From: Gammaproteobacteria bacterium
GTDB lineage: Bacteria > Pseudomonadota > Gammaproteobacteria > Steroidobacterales > Steroidobacteraceae
Length of the DNA: 43,807 nucleotides
Assembly: GCA_018970145.1 (NCBI GenBank)
Contig: JAGWWY010000015.1
Coordinates: forward strand, 1-43,807
Direction of reading: 5' to 3'
A program made the translations under genes and the position numbers. Positions 31,798-41,324 of the stretch are shown piece by piece. Under the pieces are notes generated by a model. The model did no database searches. It saw nothing but the letters and a program-made list of their open reading frames with translations, and was not told where the DNA came from. Each line of letters starts with the position of its first letter. Within the stretch, counting starts at the first letter, position 1.

Positions 31798-32772
31798 TCA
31801 GGAGCTGCGCTCGACCGCGAAACGGGCGAGGGCGGCGAGGCCTTGTTTGTGCGGCGATTCGGGCAGCGCATGCAACGCTGTTAACGCCTTGTCAGCCTCG
31901 TCCTGAGCAAGGGCGCGAGTGTACTCAAGTGCCCCAGTCGATTCAATTGCAGCCACAATGACTTCGAGGTGTTCAAGACCGCCGTTTTCGATGGCGCCGC
32001 GGATGACCGCCCGCACATTCGCATCGGGCGCCCGCTTGAGAGCCTGAATCAACGGCAGGGTCGGCTTGCCCTCGGCGAGGTCATCGCCTAAGTTCTTGCC
32101 GAGTTCCTCGGGGTTCGATCGGTAATCGAGCACGTCATCGATGAGCTGATAGGCCGTGCCGAGGTGTCGGCCGTAGTCGCCGAGCGCGCGTTGCTGGCTG
32201 GGGCTCGCCGAGGCGATGACTGCAGCGACTTCCGCGCCCGCTTCGAAGAGTTTGGCGGTCTTGCGATAAACCACTTCCAAATAACGCTGCTGCGTGGTGT
32301 CCGGGTCGCCGGCATTCATCAACTGCAGCACCTCGCCCTCGGCGATGACATTGGTCGCCTCGGACATGATCTCCATGACGCGCTGCGAACCAATCGCGGC
32401 CATCATTTGAAAGGCGCGCGAGTAGACGAAATCACCGACCAAGACGCTGGCTTGGTTGCCAAAGACGGCATTGGCCGTCGCACGACCGCGGCGCCGCGAC
32501 GACCCGTCGACCACATCGTCATGCAACAGGGTCGCCGTGTGGATGAACTCGATGAAGGCGGCTGCATCGATATGACCGGAGCCGCGGTAGCCGCAGGCGC
32601 GCGCGGCGAGCAAGACAATCAGCGGGCGCATGCGCTTGCCACCGCCAGAAATGATGTGCTCGGCAATCTGGTCGACCAGATCCACCGAGCTTTTCATACT
32701 GGCCCGGATGACGGCATCGACTGCCCCGAGGTCGGGGCGAACCAGGTCCCGGACTTGCGCCAAGCTGTTCAC
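31798..32772 (-). CDS. ispB: Octaprenyl/polyprenyl diphosphate synthase
   Basis: The 324-residue trans-prenyltransferase has both aspartate-rich motifs, Asp85-Asp86-Val-Val-Asp89 (followed by GSSRRRG) and Asp212-Asp213-Val-Leu-Asp216, plus GGGKRMRPL near residue 45. It makes the long side chain of ubiquinone by chain elongation with IPP. Its place, divergent from rplU-rpmA-obgE, is the classic location of ispB. Translation appears to begin at a GTG (32772), and no ATG is available before the first helix. tRNA-Pro lies 12 bp beyond its stop. Confidence 0.95.
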   Translation of the reverse strand: MNSLAQVRDLVRPDLGAVDAVIRASMKSSVDLVDQIAEHIISGGGKRMRPLIVLLAARACGYRGSGHIDAAAFIEFIHTATLLHDDVVDGSSRRRGRATANAVFGNQASVLVGDFVYSRAFQMMAAIGSQRVMEIMSEATNVIAEGEVLQLMNAGDPDTTQQRYLEVVYRKTAKLFEAGAEVAAVIASASPSQQRALGDYGRHLGTAYQLIDDVLDYRSNPEELGKNLGDDLAEGKPTLPLIQALKRAPDANVRAVIRGAIENGGLEHLEVIVAAIESTGALEYTRALAQDEADKALTALHALPESPHKQGLAALARFAVERSS

Positions 32773-32879
32773 GGGGCGGGATGGTAGCCGAGCAGGCCGG
32801 GTATGACCATAACCTCAGAGGTCTCGGCGCTCGAGTCTAAGCCCTTGAATGGATTAGCCGCGCGCGCGCCAAAAGAGGT

Positions 32880-32908
32880 TTGACCGGCCGGGGGGGCGCA
32901 AGTAGAAT
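32880..32908 (+). promoter_or_regulatory. rplU: sigma70 promoter of rplU-rpmA
   Basis: TTGACC (32880-32885) and TAGAAT (32903-32908) are separated by exactly 17 bp. The predicted start near 32915 gives a short leader that contains the GGAGG Shine-Dalgarno at 32923-32927. Confidence 0.75.
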
Positions 32909-32932
32909 GCGCGACCTTTTCCGGAGGTCTAC

Positions 32933-33247
32933 ATGTACGCGGTTATCGCCACGGGCGGCAAGCAGTATCGGGTCCAAGAAGGCAGTGTGCTGCGCGTCGA
33001 GAAGCTCGCGGCGGAGCCGGGTGCGGAAGTGAAGTTCGACGAAGTTCTGCTCGTGGGAGCGGGTGACTCTGTCAAAGTCGGCACGCCGATGTTGGCTGGT
33101 GCCGTCGTGTCGGCCACCGTGCAGCGTCACGGCCAGGGCGACAAGGTGAGCATCGTCAAGTTCCGCCGTCGCAAGCACTATTTGCGCATGAAGAACCACC
33201 GTCAGTCGTTCACGGAAATCAAGGTCACCGGCATCAAGGCCGATTGA
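32933..33247 (+). CDS. rplU: 50S ribosomal protein L21 (bL21)
   Basis: The 104-residue protein has the L21 pattern [17 protein letters not shown] at the start and the conserved [16 protein letters not shown] segment near the end. It binds 23S rRNA in the large subunit. Length is normal. GGAGG stands 5 bp upstream of the ATG, and rpmA follows after 21 bp, the universal rplU-rpmA pair. Confidence 0.99.
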   Translation: MYAVIATGGKQYRVQEGSVLRVEKLAAEPGAEVKFDEVLLVGAGDSVKVGTPMLAGAVVSATVQRHGQGDKVSIVKFRRRKHYLRMKNHRQSFTEIKVTGIKAD

Positions 33248-33268
33248 TCCATTCGGAGCTGAAGAACC

Positions 33269-33526
<258 letters not shown>

Positions 33527-33551
33527 GCGCCGTCCGATCTACGATCCACGA

Positions 33552-33580
33552 ACCCCGGCCTCGTGCCGGGGTTTTTGTTT
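33552..33580 (+). terminator. Rho-independent terminator or attenuator between rpmA and obgE
   Basis: An 8-bp GC-rich stem, ACCCCGGC with GCCGGGGT, has a 5-nt loop and is followed by TTTTTGTTT. It lies 25 bp after rpmA and 11 bp before obgE, so it should reduce read-through and lower obgE expression relative to the ribosomal genes. Confidence 0.9.
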
Positions 33581-33591
33581 AGAGTGTCCCC

Positions 33592-34620
33592 ATGAAATTC
33601 GTCGATGAGGCAAAACTTCGCGTCCAGGCGGGTAATGGCGGCCGCGGCTGCTTGAGCTTTCGCCGCGAGAAGTTCATGCCTTTCGGGGGGCCGGATGGCG
33701 GCGATGGCGGGCTCGGTGGCAGCGTTTACCTGAAGGCAGCAGAGGGTATCAACACGCTCGCTGACTTCCGTGTCGAGCGTACTTTCAAAGCGCAGTCCGG
33801 TGAGGCCGGCAGCGGCAACGATTGCTTCGGCAAGGGTGGCGAAGATTTATTTGTGCCTGTGCCGATCGGCACCATCGTGCGCGACAGCGAAACGGGTGAG
33901 CAGCTCGGTGATCTCGTCAAGGAGGGCGACACGCTGCTCGTGGCCCGCGGTGGCAAGGGCGGTTGGGGTAATGCGCGTTTCAAGACCAGCACCAATCGCG
34001 CACCGCGTCAGTTCGGAACGGGGCTACTCGGCGAGAAGCGTCTGCTTGAGCTCGAGCTGAAGGTCATCGCCGATGTGGGTTTGCTCGGTTTGCCCAACGC
34101 CGGCAAATCCACGCTGATTCGCGCCGTCTCCTCGGCGCGCCCCAAGGTCGCCGACTACCCCTTCACGACGCTGCATCCGAATCTGGGTGTGGTTTATTGC
34201 GGCGAACATCGCAGTTTCGTGATGGCCGATATTCCCGGTTTGATCGAAGGCGCCGCCGAGGGTGCGGGCTTAGGTATCCGTTTCTTGAAGCATTTGCAGC
34301 GCACGCGCGTGTTGCTGCATCTCGTCGATATGGCGCCGCTCGATCCCGAGGCGGATCCGGTGAAGGATGCGCGCTCCATCGTGGCAGAGCTCAAAAAATT
34401 CTCGAAGGATCTGGCCACTAAGCCGCGATGGCTGGTGATCAACAAAAGCGATCTGCTGCCGCCCGATGAAGCGGAGAAAAAGGCCAAGGCAATCGTCCGT
34501 TCGCTGCGGCACAAGGGGCCATGGTTCTTGATTTCCGGTGCGACGAACACCGGAACACGCGATTTGACCGAGGCGGTGATGCGCTTCCTTGAGGAGAGCG
34601 CTCCCGTCCCGCGTGACTGA
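33592..34620 (+). CDS. obgE: GTPase ObgE/CgtA
   Basis: The 342-residue protein has the glycine-rich Obg fold (1-158, beginning [20 protein letters not shown]) and a GTPase domain with P-loop GLPNAGKS (166-173), a DIPGLIEGA switch region, and NKSD for guanine specificity. It lacks a long C-terminal extension. Obg is an essential GTPase linked to 50S assembly and stress control. It lies downstream of rpmA as usual and overlaps the next gene by 8 bp. Confidence 0.98.
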   Translation: MKFVDEAKLRVQAGNGGRGCLSFRREKFMPFGGPDGGDGGLGGSVYLKAAEGINTLADFRVERTFKAQSGEAGSGNDCFGKGGEDLFVPVPIGTIVRDSETGEQLGDLVKEGDTLLVARGGKGGWGNARFKTSTNRAPRQFGTGLLGEKRLLELELKVIADVGLLGLPNAGKSTLIRAVSSARPKVADYPFTTLHPNLGVVYCGEHRSFVMADIPGLIEGAAEGAGLGIRFLKHLQRTRVLLHLVDMAPLDPEADPVKDARSIVAELKKFSKDLATKPRWLVINKSDLLPPDEAEKKAKAIVRSLRHKGPWFLISGATNTGTRDLTEAVMRFLEESAPVPRD

Positions 34621-35089
34621 CCGCAACAGCAAGGTTCGTCGTCGTATCGCCGCCGGCAAGCTGCGGCTGCGTGTGCGTGATCTGCGCAACTTGGGTCCTC
34701 GTGCCGAGACGCTGTTGGCCGAGATCGGCATCCACTCTGTCGAGGCGTTGCGTCAGCGCGGTGCGCTCGAGGCATATCTCGAGCTGCGTCGCCGCGGTTC
34801 GATGAAAACGCTCAACATGCTGTGGGCACTGGTCGGTGCGCTCGATCCCTGGCCTGAGGGCACCGATTGGCGCGAGGTGTCGCGTGGTGAGGCACGCTTG
34901 TCGTTGATGCTCGAGGTCGAAGCGCGTGATCAAGCGCGTCTCGCCGTGCAGCGAGCGGCGGTTACCGAGATCTCCGCGGTTGCCGAGATCGTCGGTGGCG
35001 CGACGGCGCGAGACGAGTGGGTTCCGGGTATGCCGTTCGAAACCGACGGCGGTAGCAAGCGCAAGTCGAAAAAGAAAAACCGGCGCTAG
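34613..35089 (+). CDS. TfoX C-terminal-domain protein
   Basis: This protein of 158 residues contains the TfoX/Sxy C-terminal domain: [44 protein letters not shown], then [25 protein letters not shown], with helix-hairpin-helix character. The TfoX N-terminal domain is missing. A C-terminal basic tail ([11 protein letters not shown]) may bind nucleic acid. Stand-alone TfoX-C proteins are common and usually of unknown role, so a competence function is not implied. The GTG at 34613 overlaps the obgE stop. A TTG at 34589 is also possible. The stop lies in the loop of a terminator. Confidence 0.85.
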   Translation: MTDRNSKVRRRIAAGKLRLRVRDLRNLGPRAETLLAEIGIHSVEALRQRGALEAYLELRRRGSMKTLNMLWALVGALDPWPEGTDWREVSRGEARLSLMLEVEARDQARLAVQRAAVTEISAVAEIVGGATARDEWVPGMPFETDGGSKRKSKKKNRR

Positions 35090-35099
35090 GGCCGGTTTT
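35069..35099. terminator. Bidirectional terminator shared by the TfoX-C gene and rpsT
   Basis: A 9-bp stem, AAAACCGGC with GCCGGTTTT, spans 35076-35099. The TfoX-C stop codon (TAG, 35087-35089) is in the loop. Read on the minus strand, the stem is followed by TTTTTCTTTTT, an excellent U-tract for rpsT. Read on the plus strand the U-tract is just TTTTC. A second hairpin without a U-tract (35111-35130, arms GCGAGCCT and AGGCTCGC) lies between it and rpsT. Confidence 0.85.
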
Positions 35100-35140
35100 C
35101 GTATTTCGATGCGAGCCTGCGGAGGCTCGCTCGGCCTGCC

Positions 35141-35404
35141 TCAACCGAGCTTCTTGAGCCGAGCAGCGAGACGGGCCTTGTGACGCGAGGCTTTGTTCTT
35201 GTGCACGAGCCCTTTGTTGACCAGCGAGTCGACCGTTGAGGCAGCCTCGCGGTAGGCGACAGTCGCATCGTCCTTCTTGCCGCCGGAGATGGTTTCGATC
35301 GCTTTGCGGATGGCCGAGCGCGATCGCGAACGCAGCGCGACGTTGCGGGCGCGGTGCTTGACGGCTTGACGGGCGGCTTTCTCTGCGGACTTGGTGTTGG
35401 CCAC
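35141..35404 (-). CDS. rpsT: 30S ribosomal protein S20 (bS20)
   Basis: The 87-residue basic protein starts MANTKSAEKAARQAVKHRARN and ends HKNKASRHKARLAARLKKLG, as in S20. It binds 16S rRNA early in 30S assembly. It is divergent from murJ, as in many gammaproteobacteria, with its own near-consensus promoter and terminator. Confidence 0.99.
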   Translation of the reverse strand: MANTKSAEKAARQAVKHRARNVALRSRSRSAIRKAIETISGGKKDDATVAYREAASTVDSLVNKGLVHKNKASRHKARLAARLKKLG

Positions 35405-35437
35405 TGCTGTGCTCTAAGGGTCTGAAAAAAGGTGCGT

Positions 35438-35466
35438 ATTCTTGCGGTGACCCTCCTACTTGTCAA
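35438..35466 (-). promoter_or_regulatory. rpsT: sigma70 promoter of rpsT
   Basis: On the minus strand a perfect -35 TTGACA (35466-35461) and -10 AAGAAT (35443-35438) are 17 bp apart. The start is expected near 35431, giving a leader of about 27 nt. Confidence 0.8.
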
Positions 35467-35507
35467 CGTTTTCCGGGGTCTGGCTCCGGTATAGTCCGCC
35501 TTCCGTC

Positions 35508-37061
35508 ATGAGTCGCGCGATCTTCAAGAACACCTCCGTCGTCGGGTTGACCACCTTGCTCTCCCGGGTGACCGGTTTGCTACGCGATATGGTCTATTCG
35601 CAGGCCTTCGGCGCTGGCACCTTGATGGACGCTTTCCTCGTCGCCTTCAAGATTCCGAACTTCTTGCGTCGGCTATTCGCCGAGGGGGCGTTCTCCCAGT
35701 CTTTCGTGCCCGTGATCGCCGAGTACAAGGTGCGGCGTGAGCAGACGGCCGTGAAGGAGCTCGTCAGTGATGTAACGGGCACGCTCGGGGTCGTGCTGTT
35801 CGTCGTATCGCTCATTGGCGTCGTCGCAGCGCCACTGATTATCCTGCTCTTCGCCCCGGGCTTCACACAGGCCGATGGCAAGTACGACCTTGCGGTCGAC
35901 ATGCTGCGTTGGACCTTCCCCTATATTTTCTTTGTCTCGCTCACCGCTCTTTTCAGCGGCGTGCTCAACAGTTACGGTCGCTTTGCCGTACCGGCGTTCA
36001 CGCAGGTCATCATGAATCTCGTGATGATTTTCTTTGCACTCGTGGTGGCGGCGAACTCGAGTAATCCAGGCGTCGCGCTCGCGATCGGAGTGTTCGTCTC
36101 GGGTGCTGCGCAACTCGTATTCCAACTGCCGGCGGTCGCTCGCCTTGAACTATTGTCGCGGCCGCGCTGGCGGCCGGCTGCCGAGGGTGTGCGGCGTATC
36201 GGCAAGCTGATGTTGCCGGGGATCTTTGGCTCGTCGATGGCGCAGGTGAGTCTGTTGCTCGATACCGTCATCGCCTCCTTTCTCGTCACCGGCAGCATCG
36301 CGTGGCTCTACTACGCCGATCGTCTGATGGAATTTGCACTCGGTGTCTTCAGCATCGCGCTTGCGACGGTGATTCTGCCCGGGCTCTCCGCCCATCACGC
36401 CAAAGGCGATGGTGAGCGCTTCTCAACGACGCTCGATTGGGCGCTGCGCCTTGTGGTGTTGATCGTCGTGCCGGCGTCGGTGGGGCTGTTCGTGCTCGCT
36501 GGCCCCATCACAGCCACGATCTTTGGATATGGCGCCTTCACCGATAACGACGTGCGAATGACGCAGTACGGCTTGATGGCTTACTCGTGGGGGCTCATCG
36601 GGTTCAGTCTCGTCAAGGTGCTAGCGCCGGGATATTTCGCGCGGCAAGACACCCGGACGCCTGTGCGTGTCGGTTTGATCGCGCTCGGTATCAATATGGG
36701 CATCAACGTCGCGGTGGTCTTGCCCGCGCATTACGCCGGCTTTGGAACACCCTTCGTGTTGCTCGCAACCTCGACGTGTATCTCGGCCGCAATCAACGCG
36801 ACCTTGCTCTGGCGCGGTCTGTGTCGAGACGGTGTTTATCGCCCTCTGTCGGGTTGGGGCGGGCTGATTTGGCGTGTGATGGCGGCGAACATCGTGATGG
36901 CGTTTTGTCTGATGGCCTTGGCCTCGCTCTTTGGCGATTGGCTGGACGCCTCGGCGCTTACTCGCATCGGGCAGCTGTCACTTTGCGTGATCGCCGGTTT
37001 TCTCGTCTATGCGCTCTCGTTATTGGCCATGGGGCTGCGGCCACATTCACTTCGACTGTAG
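35508..37061 (+). CDS. murJ: Lipid II flippase MurJ
   Basis: The 517-residue inner-membrane protein has about 14 membrane segments and the family start SRAIFKNTSVVGLTTLLSRVTGLLRDMVYSQAFGAG, then DAFLVAFKIPNFLRRLFAEGAFSQSFVPV. The arginines in these first helices line the lipid II cavity of the MOP-superfamily flippase. It moves the peptidoglycan precursor to the periplasm. The ATG at 35508 is chosen because upstream codons cover the promoter region. It is followed after 13 bp by ribF. Confidence 0.97.
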   Translation: MSRAIFKNTSVVGLTTLLSRVTGLLRDMVYSQAFGAGTLMDAFLVAFKIPNFLRRLFAEGAFSQSFVPVIAEYKVRREQTAVKELVSDVTGTLGVVLFVVSLIGVVAAPLIILLFAPGFTQADGKYDLAVDMLRWTFPYIFFVSLTALFSGVLNSYGRFAVPAFTQVIMNLVMIFFALVVAANSSNPGVALAIGVFVSGAAQLVFQLPAVARLELLSRPRWRPAAEGVRRIGKLMLPGIFGSSMAQVSLLLDTVIASFLVTGSIAWLYYADRLMEFALGVFSIALATVILPGLSAHHAKGDGERFSTTLDWALRLVVLIVVPASVGLFVLAGPITATIFGYGAFTDNDVRMTQYGLMAYSWGLIGFSLVKVLAPGYFARQDTRTPVRVGLIALGINMGINVAVVLPAHYAGFGTPFVLLATSTCISAAINATLLWRGLCRDGVYRPLSGWGGLIWRVMAANIVMAFCLMALASLFGDWLDASALTRIGQLSLCVIAGFLVYALSLLAMGLRPHSLRL

Positions 37062-37074
37062 TTAACGCAGCATC

Positions 37075-37992
37075 ATGGAACTTCTCCGCGGAACCACGGA
37101 ACTTCGCGACTCGCAGCGTGGCGGCATCGTCACCTTAGGGAGCTTCGACGGACTGCATCGCGGCCATCAGGTCTTGCTCGAGCAGACCGTGCAATGGGCA
37201 CGGCAACTCGCGGCGCCCTCAGCCATGCTGACGTTCGAGCCGATGCCGCGTGAGTTTCTGCATGCGACCAATCCGCCGGCGCGGCTGACCAACTTTCGAG
37301 AGCGTTGGCGGTTGCTCGAGCCGGCTGGGCTCGATACGCTCATCGTGCTGCGATTCAACGATCGCCTCCGCTCACTCACGGGCGAGCAGTTCGTCGAGAT
37401 GCTCACACGTGATTTGAAGGTGCAGGGTCTCGTCGTCGGCCACGACTTTCGTTTCGGTAAGGCCGGGCAGGCCGATGCGACATTTCTGTCCGAGGCGGGA
37501 CTTCGCCACGGCTTTGCGGTTACCGTGGTCGAACCGGTGGTAGCGGCCGGGGAGCGCGTTAGCAGCACCGTCATCCGCGAGGCGCTCGCGGCGGGCCGAT
37601 TCGATCGGGCGAGGGCACTGCTTGGTCGGCCCTACTCGATTCGAGGCCGCGTAGTGCCCGGCGCCCAACTGGGGCGGCAACTCGGCTTTCCGACAGCTAA
37701 CATCCGGGTGCGTCGACGCAAGCTCCCGCTCGGTGGCATCTATGCTGTTCGGGTGCATGGCATCAAGAAACAAGCGATGGGTGGTGTGGCGAGTCTCGGG
37801 ACACGCCCCACCGTCGATGGTGTCGAGCCGTTGCTAGAGACCTTCGTATTCGATTTTTCGGGCGACCTCTACGGCCGGGAGCTCGAGATCGAGTTTGTTG
37901 CGCACTTGCGCAACGAAGAGCGCTTCGAGAGTCTAGAGGCGCTCGTGGCGCAGATGCGGATCGACGAGAGTCGAGCGCGGAATTTTCTTTGA
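37075..37992 (+). CDS. ribF: Bifunctional riboflavin kinase/FAD synthetase
   Basis: The 305-residue protein has an N-terminal FMN adenylyltransferase domain with GSFDGLHRGHQ, VVGHDFRFGKAG and SSTVIREALAAG. A C-terminal riboflavin kinase domain has GQLxRQLGFPTANI-like residues (LGRQLGFPTANI) and GGIYAVRV. It converts riboflavin to FMN and then FAD. Length is normal. It lies between murJ and ileS, the usual gammaproteobacterial order, with 12-13 bp gaps that suggest one operon. Confidence 0.98.
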   Translation: MELLRGTTELRDSQRGGIVTLGSFDGLHRGHQVLLEQTVQWARQLAAPSAMLTFEPMPREFLHATNPPARLTNFRERWRLLEPAGLDTLIVLRFNDRLRSLTGEQFVEMLTRDLKVQGLVVGHDFRFGKAGQADATFLSEAGLRHGFAVTVVEPVVAAGERVSSTVIREALAAGRFDRARALLGRPYSIRGRVVPGAQLGRQLGFPTANIRVRRRKLPLGGIYAVRVHGIKKQAMGGVASLGTRPTVDGVEPLLETFVFDFSGDLYGRELEIEFVAHLRNEERFESLEALVAQMRIDESRARNFL

Positions 37993-38004
37993 GGACGAGA
38001 TAAC

Positions 38005-40815
38005 GTGACCGACTACAAGAATACGATCAACTTGCCGCAGACGGACTTTCCGATGAAGGCCGACCTCGCTCAGCGCGAACCGCAGATGCTCGCGCGCTTC
38101 GAGAGCGAGGATGTCTATGGCGAGCTGCGACGGATCGCCGCCGGTCGCCCGCGTTTCGTGCTGCACGATGGACCGCCATATGCGAACGGCACGATCCACA
38201 TCGGGCACGCCGTCAACAAAATACTCAAAGATATCATCGTCAAATCGCGCAGCCTCGATGGCTACGATGCCCCTTATATTCCCGGTTGGGATTGTCATGG
38301 CTTGCCGATTGAGCTCGCCGTCGAGAAGAAACAGGGTCGGCCGGGTCAAAAGCTCGACGTCAACGCGTTCCGAAAGGCTTGTCGTGAGTTTGCCGCCGAG
38401 CAGATCGAACAGCAGCGCATCGATTTCAAGCGCCTCGGTGTGATGGGCGATTGGGATCGTCCCTATCGCACCATGGATCCGGCGTACGAGGCGCAGCAAC
38501 TTCGTGCCTTCGGCCGCATCGTGCGTAACGGGCACCTTTACAAGGGCGCAAAGCCCGTACACTGGTGTCTCGATTGCCGTTCGGCACTCGCCGAGGCCGA
38601 AGTCGAATACGAGGAGAAGATGTCGCCGGCCATCGATGTGGCCTTCGAGGTGGCTGATCTCGCCGATTTCACGCAGCGCACCGGGCTAGATCTCGGTGGC
38701 TCTGCGATCAAACCCTCGCTCGTCATTTGGACCACGACGCCATGGACGCTTCCCGCAAACGAGGCGGTGGCACTCGGTGCCGAGATTCTCTACGCCCTCG
38801 TCGACATCCCGGCGGGTGAGAATAACGAGGGCGTGGCAACGCCTGCGCGTCGATTGATCCTGGCTGATACGCTGGTGCCGTCGATCCTCGCGCGCTATGG
38901 CCTCGATGCGGCGAGCGTGAGTGTGTTGGGTCGATTCACGGGGCAGGCGATTGAGAAGTTGCTGCTGTGTCACCCGTTTCTCGATAAGCAGGTTCCGGTG
39001 ATCCTCGGCGAACACGTCACGCTCGATGCCGGTACGGGTGCGGTGCACACGGCACCGGCGCATGGCCAAGAAGACTTTGCCGTCGGGCAGCGCTACGGCT
39101 TGCCGGTGAAGAACCCGGTCGGTGGCGATGGTCGATTCCTGCCCGGAACGCCGCTGGTCGAAGGTCAAAAGATCGACGACGGTGGTGCTGTGCTCATCGC
39201 GCTCCTGCGCGAGAGCGGTCGACTTGTGCGTCACGTGTCGTTCAAGCACAGCTATCCGCATTGCTGGCGCCACAAAACCCCCGTGATCTTTCGGGCGACG
39301 CCGCAGTGGTTCATCAGCATGGATCAAAAGGGTCTGCGGGCCCATGCACTCGCGGACATCAAGAAGGTGGCGTGGACGCCGGCGTGGGGCGAGCAGCGCA
39401 TTACGGGCATGATCGAAAATCGCCCCGACTGGTGCATCTCGCGTCAACGGACTTGGGGTGTGCCGATTCCGCTTTTGGTTCACAGAGTGACCGGTGAGCT
39501 GCATCCGCGCACGCTGGAGCTCATCGATCAGGTGGCGGACCGCGTCGAGCAGGGCGGCATCGAGGCGTGGTTCGCACTCGCTGCAGAAGATTTGATTGGT
39601 GCGGAGGCGGTCGATTACGACAAGGTGAACGACGTGATGGACGTGTGGGCGGACTCGGGCCTCTCGTTCGAGTGCGTCTCGGCAGCGAGGCCCGAGATCG
39701 CAGGGCCGGTCGATCTCTACCTCGAGGGCTCAGACCAACATCGCGGTTGGTTTCATTCCTCGCTGCTGATGTCCGAGGCGTTACACGAACGGGCACCCTA
39801 CAAGGGCGTGCTCACCCATGGTTTCACGGTCGACGACAAGGGTCGCAAGATGTCCAAGTCGCTCGGTAACGTGGTGGCACCGCAGAAGGTCATGCAGAGT
39901 TTGGGCGCTGACGTACTGCGTCTGTGGGTTTCAGCCACCGACTACGCCAATGAAATGAGTGTCTCCGACGAGATCTTGAAGCGTACCTCGGATTCGTATC
40001 GTCGCATCCGAAACACGGCGCGCTTCCTCCTAGGTAATTTGGCGGGCTTCGATCCGAAAAGCGATTTGGTGCCAATCGAGCAAATGGTGGCGCTCGATCG
40101 CTGGGCTGTCGGCCGAGCGGCCGCGCTACAAGAAGAGGTGATCACCGCTTATCAAAACTATCAGTTCCATGTGATCTACCAGCGGGTGCACCAATTCTGT
40201 GTGGTCGATCTCGGTGGTTGTTACCTCGATGTGTTGAAGGATCGTCTCTACACGACGCCCGCCAAGAGTGCGGCGCGCCGCTCGGCGCAGACCGCGATGT
40301 TCCATATCATCGAGGCGATGGTCCGCTGGCTCGCACCGATTCTGAGTTTTACGGCCGAGGAGATTTGGTCGTATCTGCCGGGTTCGCGTGAGAAGTCGGT
40401 GTTCCACAGTGTGTGGTATCGATTCCCACTGGTTGCCTCGAGCAGTACCGATTGGGATGCCTTGCTTGCTTTGCGTGCCGACGTGGCTCGTGAGCTCGAG
40501 AGATTGCGTGAAGCGGGTGAAATTGGTGCACCGCTCGAAGCTGAGGTGGAGGTGCGCTGTGCGGGCGCGACCTATCAAATATTGAATGCACTCGGCGACG
40601 AGCTACGTTTCTTCCTGATCACGTCGTCGGCAAAAGTCATCGAGGCGAGCGAGGGTGATGGGTATGTCATCGACGTGAGAGCGACGAGCGCGCCGAAGTG
40701 TGTACGTTGCTGGCACCGTCGGTCCGAAGTTGGCTCGCATGCTGAACATCCCGAGTTGTGTGCTCGCTGCGTGACCAATATCACGACGACGGGCGAGGAG
40801 CGCCACTACGCATGA
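38005..40815 (+). CDS. ileS: Isoleucyl-tRNA synthetase
   Basis: The 936-residue class I synthetase has the HIGH motif at residues 65-68 (PYANGTIHIGH), an inserted editing domain, KMSKS at 615-619, the anticodon-binding domain, and a C-terminal zinc finger (CVRCWHRR and ELCARC). It charges tRNA-Ile and edits mischarged valine. It has the bacterial-type architecture with the zinc finger, the form usually sensitive to mupirocin. Its stop overlaps the lspA start as ATGA. Confidence 0.99.
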   Translation: MTDYKNTINLPQTDFPMKADLAQREPQMLARFESEDVYGELRRIAAGRPRFVLHDGPPYANGTIHIGHAVNKILKDIIVKSRSLDGYDAPYIPGWDCHGLPIELAVEKKQGRPGQKLDVNAFRKACREFAAEQIEQQRIDFKRLGVMGDWDRPYRTMDPAYEAQQLRAFGRIVRNGHLYKGAKPVHWCLDCRSALAEAEVEYEEKMSPAIDVAFEVADLADFTQRTGLDLGGSAIKPSLVIWTTTPWTLPANEAVALGAEILYALVDIPAGENNEGVATPARRLILADTLVPSILARYGLDAASVSVLGRFTGQAIEKLLLCHPFLDKQVPVILGEHVTLDAGTGAVHTAPAHGQEDFAVGQRYGLPVKNPVGGDGRFLPGTPLVEGQKIDDGGAVLIALLRESGRLVRHVSFKHSYPHCWRHKTPVIFRATPQWFISMDQKGLRAHALADIKKVAWTPAWGEQRITGMIENRPDWCISRQRTWGVPIPLLVHRVTGELHPRTLELIDQVADRVEQGGIEAWFALAAEDLIGAEAVDYDKVNDVMDVWADSGLSFECVSAARPEIAGPVDLYLEGSDQHRGWFHSSLLMSEALHERAPYKGVLTHGFTVDDKGRKMSKSLGNVVAPQKVMQSLGADVLRLWVSATDYANEMSVSDEILKRTSDSYRRIRNTARFLLGNLAGFDPKSDLVPIEQMVALDRWAVGRAAALQEEVITAYQNYQFHVIYQRVHQFCVVDLGGCYLDVLKDRLYTTPAKSAARRSAQTAMFHIIEAMVRWLAPILSFTAEEIWSYLPGSREKSVFHSVWYRFPLVASSSTDWDALLALRADVARELERLREAGEIGAPLEAEVEVRCAGATYQILNALGDELRFFLITSSAKVIEASEGDGYVIDVRATSAPKCVRCWHRRSEVGSHAEHPELCARCVTNITTTGEERHYA

Positions 40816-41324
40816 GTGAGCAGACGGTGCGCAATGTACCTTGGGGGAACAGCGGTTGGCGTTGGCTGCCGTTGTCTGTCGCCTTGGTTGCCCTCGATCA
40901 GTGGTCCAAGGGCTGGATCGAGCAGCACTACGAGATTGGCGAATACACACCGGTATTTTTTTGGCTCGACATCGTCCGTCTGCACAATCCCGGCGCGGCG
41001 TTTAGCTTCTTGGCCGATGCGGGCGGTTGGCAGCGTTGGTTCTTCTCGATCTTCGCCGTCGGCGTGAGCGTCATGCTCGTCGTGTGGCTGCGTAAGGTAC
41101 GGCTGAAGACTGAGCCGATACTCGCCATTGCGCTTGCGCTTGTACTCTCCGGTGCCGTCGGCAACGTGATCGATCGTATTGAGCACGGTTATGTAGTCGA
41201 CTTCATCCACGTCCATTGGCAGCAGGCATATTTCCCGGCTTTCAACGTTGCTGATTCGGCAATCACGGTTGGCGCGATCCTGCTGCTGTGGGACGCCTTT
41301 GCCGATTGGCGGCGCAACCGATGA
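40812..41324 (+). CDS. lspA: Lipoprotein signal peptidase (signal peptidase II)
   Basis: The 170-residue inner-membrane aspartic protease has four membrane segments. Conserved boxes include [37 protein letters not shown] and [11 protein letters not shown]. Asp130 and Asp148 are the likely catalytic pair, with Asp121 also conserved. It removes signal peptides from prolipoproteins, which would include the putative lipoprotein oligomer hydrolase in this window. It overlaps both ileS and ispH by 4 bp. Confidence 0.98.
   Translation: MSEQTVRNVPWGNSGWRWLPLSVALVALDQWSKGWIEQHYEIGEYTPVFFWLDIVRLHNPGAAFSFLADAGGWQRWFFSIFAVGVSVMLVVWLRKVRLKTEPILAIALALVLSGAVGNVIDRIEHGYVVDFIHVHWQQAYFPAFNVADSAITVGAILLLWDAFADWRRNR

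Noticed and set aside
34613..35089. Competence regulator TfoX
   Set aside because: Only the C-terminal domain is present, and no competence genes are nearby, so the competence name is not justified.
38686..39504. 272-codon minus-strand frame inside ileS
   Set aside because: It is antisense to a clear synthetase with intact motifs. High GC content opens such frames, and the translation is Arg/His-rich with no domain.
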